A stretch of DNA of 64,000 nucleotides. Source: Marivita sp. GTDB taxonomy: Bacteria > Pseudomonadota > Alphaproteobacteria > Rhodobacterales > Rhodobacteraceae. This document shows, in pieces, positions 17,846 through 27,500 of this stretch. The position numbers were made by a program, and so were the translations under genes. Under the pieces are notes generated by a model. That model saw nothing but the letters and a program-made list of their open reading frames with translations, had not been told where the DNA came from and did not search any database. The DNA lies in assembly GCF_020055635.1 (NCBI RefSeq), contig NZ_JAIPUT010000003.1, forward strand, positions 62,001-126,000, written 5' to 3'. Positions within the stretch are counted from its first letter, which is position 1. The number at the start of each line of letters is the position of its first letter.

Positions 17846-17891
17846 CTTGTCCAATCGTGGGTGGAAACTGTGACGCACCGCCTTGGACAAG
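17846..17891 (-). promoter_or_regulatory. Operator-like inverted repeat upstream of the Wzz-type gene
   Basis: A perfect 9-bp inverted repeat, CTTGTCCAA (17846-17854) and TTGGACAAG (17883-17891), lies 29 bases upstream of the GTG start at 17817. Each half is also preceded by CCGCC, so the two CCGCCTTG blocks form a direct repeat as well. A second short dyad, CAAGGC/GCCTTG, touches the proximal arm. The arms are about 37 bases apart centre to centre, compatible with a regulator dimer pair. No known regulator was matched. Confidence 0.4.
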
Positions 17892-17990
17892 ACATAATTT
17901 AGTCAAATGAAGGCGAAATTGCGACATCAAAAGAGCGCGAAATGCGGAAACAACCCGTTTCCTTTCGGGTATTTACACGGTCACGCCCGT

Positions 17991-18938
17991 CTAATCCCGC
18001 GGAATTCCCGTGATTGTCAATCCAGAGGAAACATCCCAGACCGTGGCCTGCATCAGCTTTGCCAGTTCCGGCCCCGGAGCGTTCGCCGGTGTCCCGTCCG
18101 CGCGGTCAAACTGTCTGGGCAAACCTTCCGGGGACCTTTGGTAAAGGACCGCGTAGTGGGTCAAAGCCACAAGATAGGCCCCCAGATCGTTCAGGTGGAT
18201 CGTATCAAGCGATCCGTCTTCCAGCCGCACGAAAAAGTCGTCGCGCGATGTCACCCCATCGACACCGGGGCCGTTTTCGATCCTGCGCACCAGTTCGGCC
18301 ATGACGCGCCCGGCGGGGATCACGTAGACCGGCCCGCCCTCTGGCAGGTTGGCCATCCCTTGCGCGAGAAGTACGCCTTCCCAGTATCGGGCAGGATCAA
18401 GATCGAGTCGATTCAACCAGCCTTGAGGATCGTTCAGGTCATGCCAGGATTCATACAGAAAGGTCCGGATGTCCGGGTTGCCTTCGCGCGCCGCCCTCAC
18501 CCATTTCCCCAGGTAGATTGGAGATTCGAAATGGTCGATGGCAGCTTCGATTTCGACCATCTCGGTAAGTACGAAGGTGTCGAACTCTCCGCTTTCCAGC
18601 GCTTCCTTGGCATCACGGTAATGGGCATGCGCGTTCTCGGTCTCAAAGCCCTGAATCGGTTCATCCGGGTCCCAGTGCGCCCTGAGCGGCGTGCCCCAGC
18701 CAAGTTGGGACGCGTGGTCGTGGCCTGCCATCTGCGCCAGCATCGCAGGCATGTCACGACCCACCAGCGAATGACCGAGGTGGAACACAGTTAGCGGACC
18801 GTCCGGCGCGGGCAGCGGCGACTGGTACATCGCGGCAAGGTCGTCGGCTGACAGAGACCTGGGTTTTTGCAGGTACACCCAGCCTGCTGCGGCGCAAAGA
18901 AGCGCGGCCAGACCTGCGACCATCACCCGCGAGACCAT
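17991..18938 (-). CDS. SGNH/GDSL-hydrolase-like secreted or anchored protein
   Basis: A 315-residue protein starting with a signal/anchor segment (VMVAGLAALLCAAAGWVYL). Two features match the SGNH fold: a nucleophile block FHLGHSLVG with Ser57, and a C-terminal D245-T-I-H248 followed by LNDLGAYL, the usual D-x-x-H block. SGNH enzymes remove or transfer acyl groups, including on polysaccharides. It starts 7 bases after the NRPS stop and is the last gene of that operon, so a role in adding or removing an acyl group made by the assembly line is plausible. The middle of the protein is not clearly matched to a named subfamily. Anything upstream of 18938 in frame lies antisense-like in the NRPS. 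Confidence 0.65.
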   Translation of the reverse strand: MVSRVMVAGLAALLCAAAGWVYLQKPRSLSADDLAAMYQSPLPAPDGPLTVFHLGHSLVGRDMPAMLAQMAGHDHASQLGWGTPLRAHWDPDEPIQGFETENAHAHYRDAKEALESGEFDTFVLTEMVEIEAAIDHFESPIYLGKWVRAAREGNPDIRTFLYESWHDLNDPQGWLNRLDLDPARYWEGVLLAQGMANLPEGGPVYVIPAGRVMAELVRRIENGPGVDGVTSRDDFFVRLEDGSLDTIHLNDLGAYLVALTHYAVLYQRSPEGLPRQFDRADGTPANAPGPELAKLMQATVWDVSSGLTITGIPRD

Positions 18939-18945
18939 GGGGCGG

Positions 18946-21900
18946 TCAGGCCTGTCGCCGCGCACGCATCGCGCGACGGCGCGCCATGGCATCCGCGCGA
19001 GTCTGGGCGCGGTCGCTGGCAATCGGGTGCTGGGGCATCGGTGTGACCGTGGCGGGGTCTTTGGATTGCTGGTTTGCGGCGCCGCCAAGTTTCGCCAGGC
19101 GATCCGACAGCCCACCCAAAGTGGGAAACTGGAAGATGTCGGTAATCGACAGCTTCGGGACCGCCAACCGGTCGCGCAGCGCCCGATGTGTCTGAACGGC
19201 AAGCAGAGAGTGCCCTCCCAGATCGAAGAAATTGTCGTCAGGCCGGATTGACTGAACACCCAGCACTTCGGTCCAGATCGCGGCGACGCGGTCGCGCAGG
19301 ACGTCATCGGCTTGTCCCACCCCATGCTGCGGCGAGGTGACTTTCGCCTTGTTTCGCGCCGGTGCCGCAACCGGTGCGGGCAGCGCGCTGCGGTCGATCT
19401 TCTGGTTGGGGGTCACCGGCAACGCATCGAGCGTCACGACATGAGCCGGGATCATGTAATCCGGCAGGCGGCGTGCCAGTTTTGCGCGCAGATCCTTGCT
19501 GTCGATCTCGGACTTGGCAGTGACATATGCCACCAGACGCAGGTCGCCGGGGGTGTCTTCGCGGGCGACGACCACAACGTTTGTCACCTCTGCGCTCTCC
19601 TGAATGGCGCTTTCGATCTCGCCCAGTTCGATCCGGAAACCGCGCAGCTTGACCTGCTGGTCAGAGCGACCGAGATAATTCAGGCGTCCGTCCGGTCGGC
19701 GCTGCACCAGATCACCGGTGCGGTAGAGCCGCCCCGGACCAAACGGATTGGTACGGAAGCGGTCTGCGGTCAATTCATCGCGCTGCCAATAGCCCCGCGT
19801 GACGCCATCGCCTCCGATCCAGAGTTCTCCCTCTTCGCCGATGCCGACAGGGTTCAGCGCGTCATCCAGCACATAAAGCTGCGTGTTGGCGATGGGGCGA
19901 CCGATATTGACCGTGGCCTCTTCAACCGTGGCGGGTTCGGTCGACGACCAGATCGTGGTTTCGGTCGGGCCATACATGTTCGTGATGGTGGCGTCGGTTG
20001 CTGTCTTCAGATCGGCGACCAACGCGCCCGGCAACGCTTCACCACCAAGGAACAGGTGCTTGAGGCCGCGTAGTTGCGCGCGCGCGTCGTCGTCCATGGC
20101 GATCATCCGGGCCATAGACGGGGTGCATTGCATGTGGGTGACATTGTGCCGGGCCAGCATCGCGGCGATCGAGAAATCGGTGTCTTCGTGATCGGCGGAC
20201 GGTGCCGACTGGCGCAGGACTTCAGCCAACGGCCTCAGGCCATCCAGAACGCGGTCGGTTTCGATGCCATAGTCGATGAGACAGGCAATTTCGCCGACGC
20301 CGATGGCTTTGAGTTGATCGACCCGCGCCAAAGCATCGTCGATGGTACCGAAGAGTCCGCTGTCGTTGAAATACCGCTCGAACGCGAAATCGAGGATGCC
20401 TTCGAGGTCATCCTCGCTCAGATCACCGAGATCCAGTTCGAACGGGTTCTTCACCCCTTCGGGTTTCTTGAAGGCGGGGAAAGCCCATGCATATTGCTTG
20501 ATGAGACCAGCGGCAGACCGCAGGTAATCCTTCATCGGCTCACGGGCGATCTCGCGGGCCTGTTCGCGGGTGTCGGCTAGACAGGTGTGCAGCATCAACG
20601 TGACGGTGAAATCGTCGGGGTTGTGTCCCGCTTCGCGCAGCGCGTGGCGATACAGCGTGATTTTTTCCGCAACCTCGTCGATCGACTGGCCCAACAGGTG
20701 CGTCAGGACGTTGGCCCCGTTGCGCCCGGCTTCGCGCCACGTGTCCGGGTTTCCTGCGGTCGTGACCCAGATCGGCAATTCCTTGGACACGGGACGCGGT
20801 TGCGTGACGACCTCGTGCATCTGCCCGTCCTTGCGCGGGAAGGCGACAGGTTCACCACGCCAGAGCTTGCGAACCTGCTCGATGGCCTCGAACATGGCGG
20901 GCTTGTTGTCGGGTGGCGTGTTCTCCGGGCGCAGGACAAAATCATCGGGCTGCCAGCCGCTGGCGATGGCCAATCCCGCGCGCCCGCTGGTGAGGTTGTC
21001 GATCACCGCCCATTCCTCGGCGATGCGGGCAGGGTGATGGAGCGGCGCGACGCAGCTTCCGGCGCGGACACCGATGTTTTTCGTGATCCCGGCCACCGCC
21101 GCGCCTGTCACGGATGGGTTCGGATATGGGCCGCCAAATGCGTGGAAATGCCGTTCCGGGGTCCAGACAGCGCAAAAGCCGTTTTCATCTGCGAATTTCG
21201 CACCCTCGAGAAGCAGGCGGTACTTGTCGCGGCCAACGCCGTCATCATTGCCCCAGTAGTAGATCGAGAAATCCATGCCGTCGCTGCCCCGGCGCGCCGC
21301 ACCACCCGAGATCACGCCACGTTGGCCGGCGCTGGGAAGCACAACCTTGATGCCGCGGGACATGCTGTAGAACAGCTCCAGCACCGAGATGTCGAAACTC
21401 AGGCTGGTGACCGCAAGCCAAGCTGCATCGTCGCGGTCGGGAATGACCGCATCCATGCCCGCGTAGAAATTCATCACATTGCGATGCTCGACCATCACGC
21501 CCTTGGGCAGGCCCGTGGACCCCGATGTGTAGATCACGTAGGCCAGACTGTCTTGCGTCGCCGTCGGCTCCGGGTTGTCGGTCAGGGCAGAAGCCAGACG
21601 TGGATCGCGGTCAATGACCAGCAGATCGGCCTTTGTCGGAGGCAGGTCGGATTGCAGCGTGCTTTGGGTGATCACCACCTGTGCTTCGCTATCCGCGAGG
21701 TAATGGGCGAGCCGGTCCTGCGGATAGTCCGGGTCGAGCGGAAGATAGGCCGCACCCGCCTTGAGAATGCCCAGCGCTCCGACGATGAGATCGGGACTGC
21801 GGTTGCAATGCACACCGACCATCGTGTCGGGCGTGACGCCGATCCGCCGAAGGGTATGAGCAATCCGGTTGGCTTGTTCGTTGAGCGTGGCGAAGGTGAA

Positions 21901-23526
21901 TTCGGAGTTTTCGAACACCAGCGCGGTGGCGTCCGGGGTGCGCGCGGCCTGTGCCTCGAATGCGGCATGCATCGTGGCGGGGCCGCTGATCGGCAATTGA
22001 GTCGCGTTGACCTGGTCCAACACGCTAAGGCGCTCTCCGGGCGGAAGCGTGTCGACCGCCGCGGCAGATTTTCCGTCGGCCAGTTGGTCCGCAATCCAGC
22101 GGACCCGGCGGATCAGGATTTGCGCGAAATCCGGGAGGATCCGACCTTCATCGACATGAGCGGAAACCGCCTCTGCGGACAGATCGAACGTGATGGCCGC
22201 GCCGGGGATCGGGCCTGCGTCCAGCGAAAGCCCGATGGCAGGTGTCTCGAGCGGCGACAAGGCCGGATCACGAAGCGGAAGGTCGAAGGCGAAACCGGTC
22301 TCTATCGCGGGGATGCCCTCGCGCAGCGCGACGGTCGTCAGTGGTACCCATGGACAGACGAACCCGGTCTCTGCGGCCTGCCTCAGGGCCGGGTTGGTCA
22401 GGGCCACAACCGGCCTTGGGTGTTGCGACAGCCGCGCCACCAAAATGGCCAGCGCGTCCGGCAGACGATCCGCGTTGATCCCGGTCGCGACCGTGGCGAG
22501 CATCGGAGCAGCCGTTTCCGTGAAGGGCAGCGCCAGAGGTGCCGCGCCAGCCAATGCGCGACGCCAGTGGCCATCGCGCCGAGCGACTTTGCGCATCCTT
22601 TCGGTAAGGGCGGCACGCGCGTCCTCCGTCAGCTGCGCCAAGGTTTCGCCCAGCGCCACATGGCATGAGGGATCGATCGGTTGTCCGTCGATCCCGCTCA
22701 GATCCGAAAGCTTCAAGGCGGCATCCACGAAGGCGATCGTGAGCGACGTGTCATCGACCTCGATCACGGTGCCGGGTGCGGCGCTGCTTTCGACCTTTGC
22801 AGCCTTTCCGATCATGACCGCCGAGTCACCCAGCCACAGCTTGGGCAGGCACATCGGGTTCCAGTAGGTGCCGTGATCCAGCGCCCGGATCAGGCGTAGC
22901 GCCATTTCCGCCGACTGGTCGAACCGCACAAGGCCGTTGGCTTCTGGCCGGTCGGAAAGCGCATGGTAGCTGCGTTCGCTTCGGTCTTGCATGCGGCGGT
23001 TCGGCAGGCCGTTCGCCAATTCGGCAAGCAGGTCTGCAAAGCTGGTCAGACCGGCTTCGTAGCATTTCGTGTTGAGGGTGAGCGCGGTGTCATCAGGTGA
23101 GATGTCGAAGACACTCTGGACGAGGATATCGCCGGTATCGACTCCATCGTCGATCAGATGCCAGGTGATGCCATGGGTCGTCTCGCCGTCGATCATCGCC
23201 CAGACCGGGGCGTTCAACCCGGCGCGTTTCGGCAAGGGACCATCGTGAAAGTTGACCGCCCCCTTGCGGCCAAGCGAGAGGATTTCGGGCGGCAGGAGTT
23301 TCAAATTGGCAATACTGAGCACCCAGTCCACCGACACTCCGTCAAGCCGCGCGGCAAGATCAGCGCCATGCGCTTCTACGCGGATATTCCGGATTTCTGC
23401 CCAGTTCCTGAGATCATCACTGTCCGTGACCAGGGCCGCCAGCCGATGCCCCTCTTGCAAAAGGGTTTCCGCGCAATGCCGCGTCAGGCTTTCGTCACCG
23501 ATGATGATGCTGTCGAATGAGGTCAT
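18946..23526 (-). CDS. NRPS: formyltransferase - partial C - A interrupted by luciferase-like monooxygenase - PCP
   Basis: A 1526-residue assembly-line protein. Residues 1-300 form a methionyl-tRNA-formyltransferase-like domain with N92, H94 and D130 at the spacing of the catalytic triad. Residues about 330-490 resemble only the end of a condensation domain, and no HHxxxDG is present. Adenylation motifs follow (A2 LKAGAAYLPLDPDYP, A3 YTSGSTGLPKG near 665, A4 FDISVLE). A complete MupA/Atu3671-type luciferase-like monooxygenase is then inserted (751 to about 1105; MDFSIYYWGN, WTPERHFHAFGG, LAIASGWQPDDF). The adenylation domain resumes (A5 NMYGPTETTIW near 1184, A7 YRTGDL, A8, A10 NQKIDRSAL) and a carrier domain ends it (LGGHSL, Ser1440). 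There is no thioesterase. My hand-read pocket is D-I-L-Q-L-G-M-I-W-K, one change from the glycine code. It follows the GT2 gene by 3 bases. Confidence 0.9.
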   Translation of the reverse strand: MTSFDSIIIGDESLTRHCAETLLQEGHRLAALVTDSDDLRNWAEIRNIRVEAHGADLAARLDGVSVDWVLSIANLKLLPPEILSLGRKGAVNFHDGPLPKRAGLNAPVWAMIDGETTHGITWHLIDDGVDTGDILVQSVFDISPDDTALTLNTKCYEAGLTSFADLLAELANGLPNRRMQDRSERSYHALSDRPEANGLVRFDQSAEMALRLIRALDHGTYWNPMCLPKLWLGDSAVMIGKAAKVESSAAPGTVIEVDDTSLTIAFVDAALKLSDLSGIDGQPIDPSCHVALGETLAQLTEDARAALTERMRKVARRDGHWRRALAGAAPLALPFTETAAPMLATVATGINADRLPDALAILVARLSQHPRPVVALTNPALRQAAETGFVCPWVPLTTVALREGIPAIETGFAFDLPLRDPALSPLETPAIGLSLDAGPIPGAAITFDLSAEAVSAHVDEGRILPDFAQILIRRVRWIADQLADGKSAAAVDTLPPGERLSVLDQVNATQLPISGPATMHAAFEAQAARTPDATALVFENSEFTFATLNEQANRIAHTLRRIGVTPDTMVGVHCNRSPDLIVGALGILKAGAAYLPLDPDYPQDRLAHYLADSEAQVVITQSTLQSDLPPTKADLLVIDRDPRLASALTDNPEPTATQDSLAYVIYTSGSTGLPKGVMVEHRNVMNFYAGMDAVIPDRDDAAWLAVTSLSFDISVLELFYSMSRGIKVVLPSAGQRGVISGGAARRGSDGMDFSIYYWGNDDGVGRDKYRLLLEGAKFADENGFCAVWTPERHFHAFGGPYPNPSVTGAAVAGITKNIGVRAGSCVAPLHHPARIAEEWAVIDNLTSGRAGLAIASGWQPDDFVLRPENTPPDNKPAMFEAIEQVRKLWRGEPVAFPRKDGQMHEVVTQPRPVSKELPIWVTTAGNPDTWREAGRNGANVLTHLLGQSIDEVAEKITLYRHALREAGHNPDDFTVTLMLHTCLADTREQAREIAREPMKDYLRSAAGLIKQYAWAFPAFKKPEGVKNPFELDLGDLSEDDLEGILDFAFERYFNDSGLFGTIDDALARVDQLKAIGVGEIACLIDYGIETDRVLDGLRPLAEVLRQSAPSADHEDTDFSIAAMLARHNVTHMQCTPSMARMIAMDDDARAQLRGLKHLFLGGEALPGALVADLKTATDATITNMYGPTETTIWSSTEPATVEEATVNIGRPIANTQLYVLDDALNPVGIGEEGELWIGGDGVTRGYWQRDELTADRFRTNPFGPGRLYRTGDLVQRRPDGRLNYLGRSDQQVKLRGFRIELGEIESAIQESAEVTNVVVVAREDTPGDLRLVAYVTAKSEIDSKDLRAKLARRLPDYMIPAHVVTLDALPVTPNQKIDRSALPAPVAAPARNKAKVTSPQHGVGQADDVLRDRVAAIWTEVLGVQSIRPDDNFFDLGGHSLLAVQTHRALRDRLAVPKLSITDIFQFPTLGGLSDRLAKLGGAANQQSKDPATVTPMPQHPIASDRAQTRADAMARRRAMRARRQA

Positions 23527-23529
23527 GGA

Positions 23530-24549
23530 TCAATCCACGCTGGTCTGAAGTTCGGGTTTGGGCAACCGGCCAATCGCGCGGATCGATGCGTCAGGTGTCG
23601 GTCGAAAAAGCGCGCGCAGGTCATGGGCGACAAGATCACGGAGGAAGCGCGGTGCATCCGTATTCGGCTTGCCTTCGATCCTCCGCCGAAGCCGCCAGAG
23701 CGATGTTCCGAACGCGTTGAGAGCCGTGGCGGCCACGCCATAGGCGCGCCCGAAGTTCTTGCTGTAGTAATACCACCGGCTTTCAAACCAGTAGGCGGGC
23801 GTGCGGACCCAGGTGCCCATTCCGGTCGAAACCGATCCGATATGGCAAATCCGGCTCTCGCGGACGAAGTGTACCTCGTATCCGGCGCGATGGACGCGCA
23901 GGCACAGGTCGGTCTCTTCGAAATACAGGAAAAAGGTTTCGTCAAAGAGGCCGATGTCGTTCAGGACACTCACGCGCGCCAGCATGGACGCGCCGACGAT
24001 CCAGCCCACCGGCCCTGAGGCCTCGGGCACATGCAGCGGCAGGACATGGTTCTTCAGAAGCCGCGTCACGGGCCCCATGCGGATCGCGGATTCGAATTCC
24101 GAGGCAAGGCTGGGAAAGCGGAAAGCGCTGCAATGGTCAGCACCGTCTTCGCCGGTGATCCAGCTTCCGGCAATCGCCGCGTTCGGGTGGGCCGCAAGGT
24201 GGTCGACGAGGGCCGCGATCGCCCCGGGTTCAACCGATGCGTCGGGATTGAGGATATATACGAATTCCGCCGTGGGGCAGATCTCGAGCCCCGCGCGGAT
24301 GCCGAAATTGTTTCCCGCGCCAAAGCCGCCGTTGCGGCCCGATTGCAGCACCTGAACCTCGAGATGATCCGGCCAGGTCACCGCCTGAACACCGTCCTGC
24401 ATGCGTTGAAAAGAATCGTCCGGCGAGTCGTTGTCGACGAGCACGATCGCACCGCCAAAGCCTGCCATCGCGGCCGCCGCCGATTGTGCCGCGACGACCG
24501 AAAGGTCGGGCGTTTTATAGTTAAGAACAATTACAACGATATCGGTCAC
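23530..24549 (-). CDS. GT2 family glycosyltransferase (rhamnosyltransferase-like)
   Basis: A 339-residue GT-A glycosyltransferase. The nucleotide-binding strand is VVIVLNYKTPDL, followed by LVDNDSPDDS; the metal motif is YILNPDASVEPGA and the acceptor/base region is GLFDETFFLYFEETDLCLRV. This pattern is common in rhamnosyl- and related transferases of O-antigen and glycolipid pathways. GTG 24549 is preferred because GGAG sits 8 bases upstream; GTG 24558, overlapping the PKS stop, is the alternative. Its position between the PKS and NRPS genes suggests that it glycosylates the assembly-line product or a carrier of it. Confidence 0.87.
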   Translation of the reverse strand: MTDIVVIVLNYKTPDLSVVAAQSAAAAMAGFGGAIVLVDNDSPDDSFQRMQDGVQAVTWPDHLEVQVLQSGRNGGFGAGNNFGIRAGLEICPTAEFVYILNPDASVEPGAIAALVDHLAAHPNAAIAGSWITGEDGADHCSAFRFPSLASEFESAIRMGPVTRLLKNHVLPLHVPEASGPVGWIVGASMLARVSVLNDIGLFDETFFLYFEETDLCLRVHRAGYEVHFVRESRICHIGSVSTGMGTWVRTPAYWFESRWYYYSKNFGRAYGVAATALNAFGTSLWRLRRRIEGKPNTDAPRFLRDLVAHDLRALFRPTPDASIRAIGRLPKPELQTSVD

Positions 24550-24554
24550 ACCAG

Positions 24555-27500
24555 TCACTCCGCAGCCTGCGTCGGCTCAAAACTCAATACTCTGCCTTTA
24601 CCTTCCGTCGCCGCCTCGGTCGTGGCAATGACATTGCGCAAATAGCTTGCCATGACGCGGACATTGGGTTCCAGAACCATGCTGTCATGGTCTCCCGGCA
24701 CTTCGAACACCTCGATCTGCGGCGTGTACTGGCCCCAGTCGTTGTCATTGAAAAGATAGGCGCGTTCGTGGTTCACCCAGCGGCCCCCGGACACTTTCCA
24801 GGTGCCGACAAGCGGCGGACGGAACAGCGCGATCCGCCCGTCCCACGGTTGCATCCTGTAGGTCGCGACGGCATTCAGAAACGCCTGTTCGATCTCGGCA
24901 TTGTGGAAGCTGTGGGCCGTTCGGGTCTCGTCGGTCGTCTTGCGCTTTTCGATCTCCCAACGGATGCGATTGCGCAGCCAGACAAAGGGATAGGCTGCGC
25001 CCTTACGCCGGGTTTCCTGCCACTGGATCAACAGCCGGTCCTTGCGGGCAAGCGGACGACGCTGCGGCAGCGGCGTGTCGAGCAGCACGACCAACGCAAC
25101 CTCGTCGCCCATCGCGCAAAGTTGGTGCGCGATGTCATAGGCGGTGATGCCGCCACCCGAGAAACCGCCGATGAAATACGGCCCGTGGGGTTGGACCTGC
25201 TTCATCTCGGCGATGTAATCCCGTGCCGCGTCCTTGATGGTGCTGTGCGGGGTTTCGTCGCCGTAGAGGCCCTTGGCCTGAAGACCGTAGAACGGCCTGT
25301 CCGACCCCAGAAGCTGGGCCAGGTGACGCAGGTTCAGGACATTGCCGAACATGCCCGCCACGAGGAAGAACGGGGCTTTCCGACCGCCTTCACCGTCATG
25401 CATCGGAACGATATGCTTGAACCGTCGGCTTGCTTTTTTGGGCTGCCTGTCGGTTTTCTGGTGCGTGTCCGAAATGCCTGTACGGTCCTGGATCAGGCTG
25501 GCGCAGGCGCGGATGGTCGGGGCTTCGAACAGGACCGAGATCGGGAAATCGACATCATACGTCTTGCGGACCTTGGCAAACAGGCGAACGGCGATCAGGG
25601 AATGTCCTCCAAGATCGAAAAAACTATCTTCCACTCCCACGTTCTGGACACCCAGCAGGTCTTCCCAGATGCCGACAAGCGTACGTTCGATCTCTGTCTC
25701 TGGCGCAACGTAATCTCCGTCCAGCTGAGGACGGTCGAATTTCCGCATTTCTGAACCGGTGTCCGCGCTTGCACCGGCTTGCTCGATCAGCGCATCCATG
25801 TCGAGCGAGGACACATAGATCTGCGACGCGTTCTTGCCCAGCGCACGTCGGAAGGCATCGGCACCGTCTTCGGGCCGGATACCCTGTGACAGATTGTGCT
25901 GAAGCCGCTCTTCCGCCGCTGACAAGGGCTGGGTCGAACGGCTGAAGTCGGCGGGTTCGAATTCGGACTTGCCGACCTTGAAAGGCGCGGTCAGGGCAGA
26001 GATGTCGGCGAGGCGCCTGATGGAGAACCCCTCGATCTCCATGCAGACGGTGCCGTCGGGCGCCGCAAGGGTGATGTCAAAAGCGGCGGTTTCATCTTCG
26101 TTGCGGTTGCTCGCAGCCGACCGTACCCAGCTGACGATCCGATCGGGAAACCGATGATAGACCCGGACCGTGTCGTAGGAAACCGGCACCCAGAGCGTAT
26201 CGGCTCGGTAGCCTTGGATCAGATCCATTGCCCAGCCTGTGGCGATGTCCAGAAGGGCTGGATGGTAATGCCAGCCTGCGTCATCGCGCGCCGCCGGGCT
26301 GAGCGACAGGTCGGCGATGCCTTCGCCCTGGCCAAAGGCCATGCTGTCCAGCACTTTCCAGCGCGGGCCGAAGGCAAGCTGCGTTTCCTGCGGTGCCTGG
26401 AGTTTGCCGCCGTTGCTTGACCTGCGCGCGGCGCCGCACCGGGCACGGATCGCCTTGATATCAAGCGGTTTGGGCTGCGCCTTTGGGATCAGGGACAAAT
26501 CGGCCGAGACCGTCGGAGCGAACCCCGCGCGCCCGTTGAGGGCGCAGCTGCCGAGAACCTGCATGTGATAACCTTCGTCCCCCCGGGACAGCCGCACTCG
26601 AATGTCGCGCTCGGCGGTTTCGGCCACGTGAAGCGGGCGCAGGAACGTCATGTTGCGGATGGCAAAGCTATCGGTTTCGCCCTGTCCGCGCAGCGCCTGG
26701 GCTGCAAGGGTCAGATAACCCGATCCCGGAAAAACCGCGTCTCCCTGTTTGGTCCGGTGTTCGTCGATGAACCAGTCTTGCGGTGTATATCGCGCCTCGA
26801 AGAGGCGGTGACCGGACGGATCGAACCCGGTCTTGTGCAGCAATGGCAGATCGATCGTCGTCAGCGCTGTCGGCTCTGCCTCGCCCACCCGCTCGGCCAG
26901 TGCGTCGGCTGCCATCCCGACCTCGGACCAGATGCCCCAGTTGATTGCCAGGACCTTGGTCCGGTCCGCCTTTCGCGCCTGCGCATAGGCATTGAGGAAT
27001 TCATTCGCCGCGACATAGTCGATCTGGCCGGCAGGCGCGGTCTGGGTCGAGGATGACGCGAAGAGCACGATGAAATCGGTCGCGCCATCTGGCAAAAGCT
27101 GATCCAGAACCTTCGTCCCATGGATCTTGGCCGAGAAAACCTGTTCGACCGAGGCGGTTGTCTTGGACAGAAGCGGCGCGTCATCCATCACGCCCGCGGC
27201 GTGGATCACGCCGTCGATCCTCGTGCTGCCTGCAAGCGTCTCTTCGACCACCTGTGTCATGTCGGTCAGGTTGCAGACATCTGCGGCATGGGTGCGGACG
27301 GTCGCACCCAAGGCTTCAAGTTCCTGTACGGCGCGGATACGGCGCGCGTCCTTGTCCTGTGGCGCATGACGCTGGAGGTAGCGATCCCACAGCGCCCGGT
27401 CCGGCAGGGCATTGCGGGCGGTCAGAACCAATGTGCAGCCTTGTTCGGCCAGAGATTTCCCGATGCTGAGCCCGATTCCACCGAAACCACCGGTGATCAG

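Noticed and set aside
20587-22668. A 693-codon plus-strand open frame opposite the NRPS gene
   Set aside because: The translation is Arg/Gly/Asp/Gln-rich and motif-free, and the minus strand encodes intact A and LLM domains in the same place.
18946-23526. Two genes or a frameshift in the NRPS at the LLM insertion
   Set aside because: The frame is continuous from FDISVLE through the LLM domain to A5, and LLM insertions at this point are known, so it is a true single protein.
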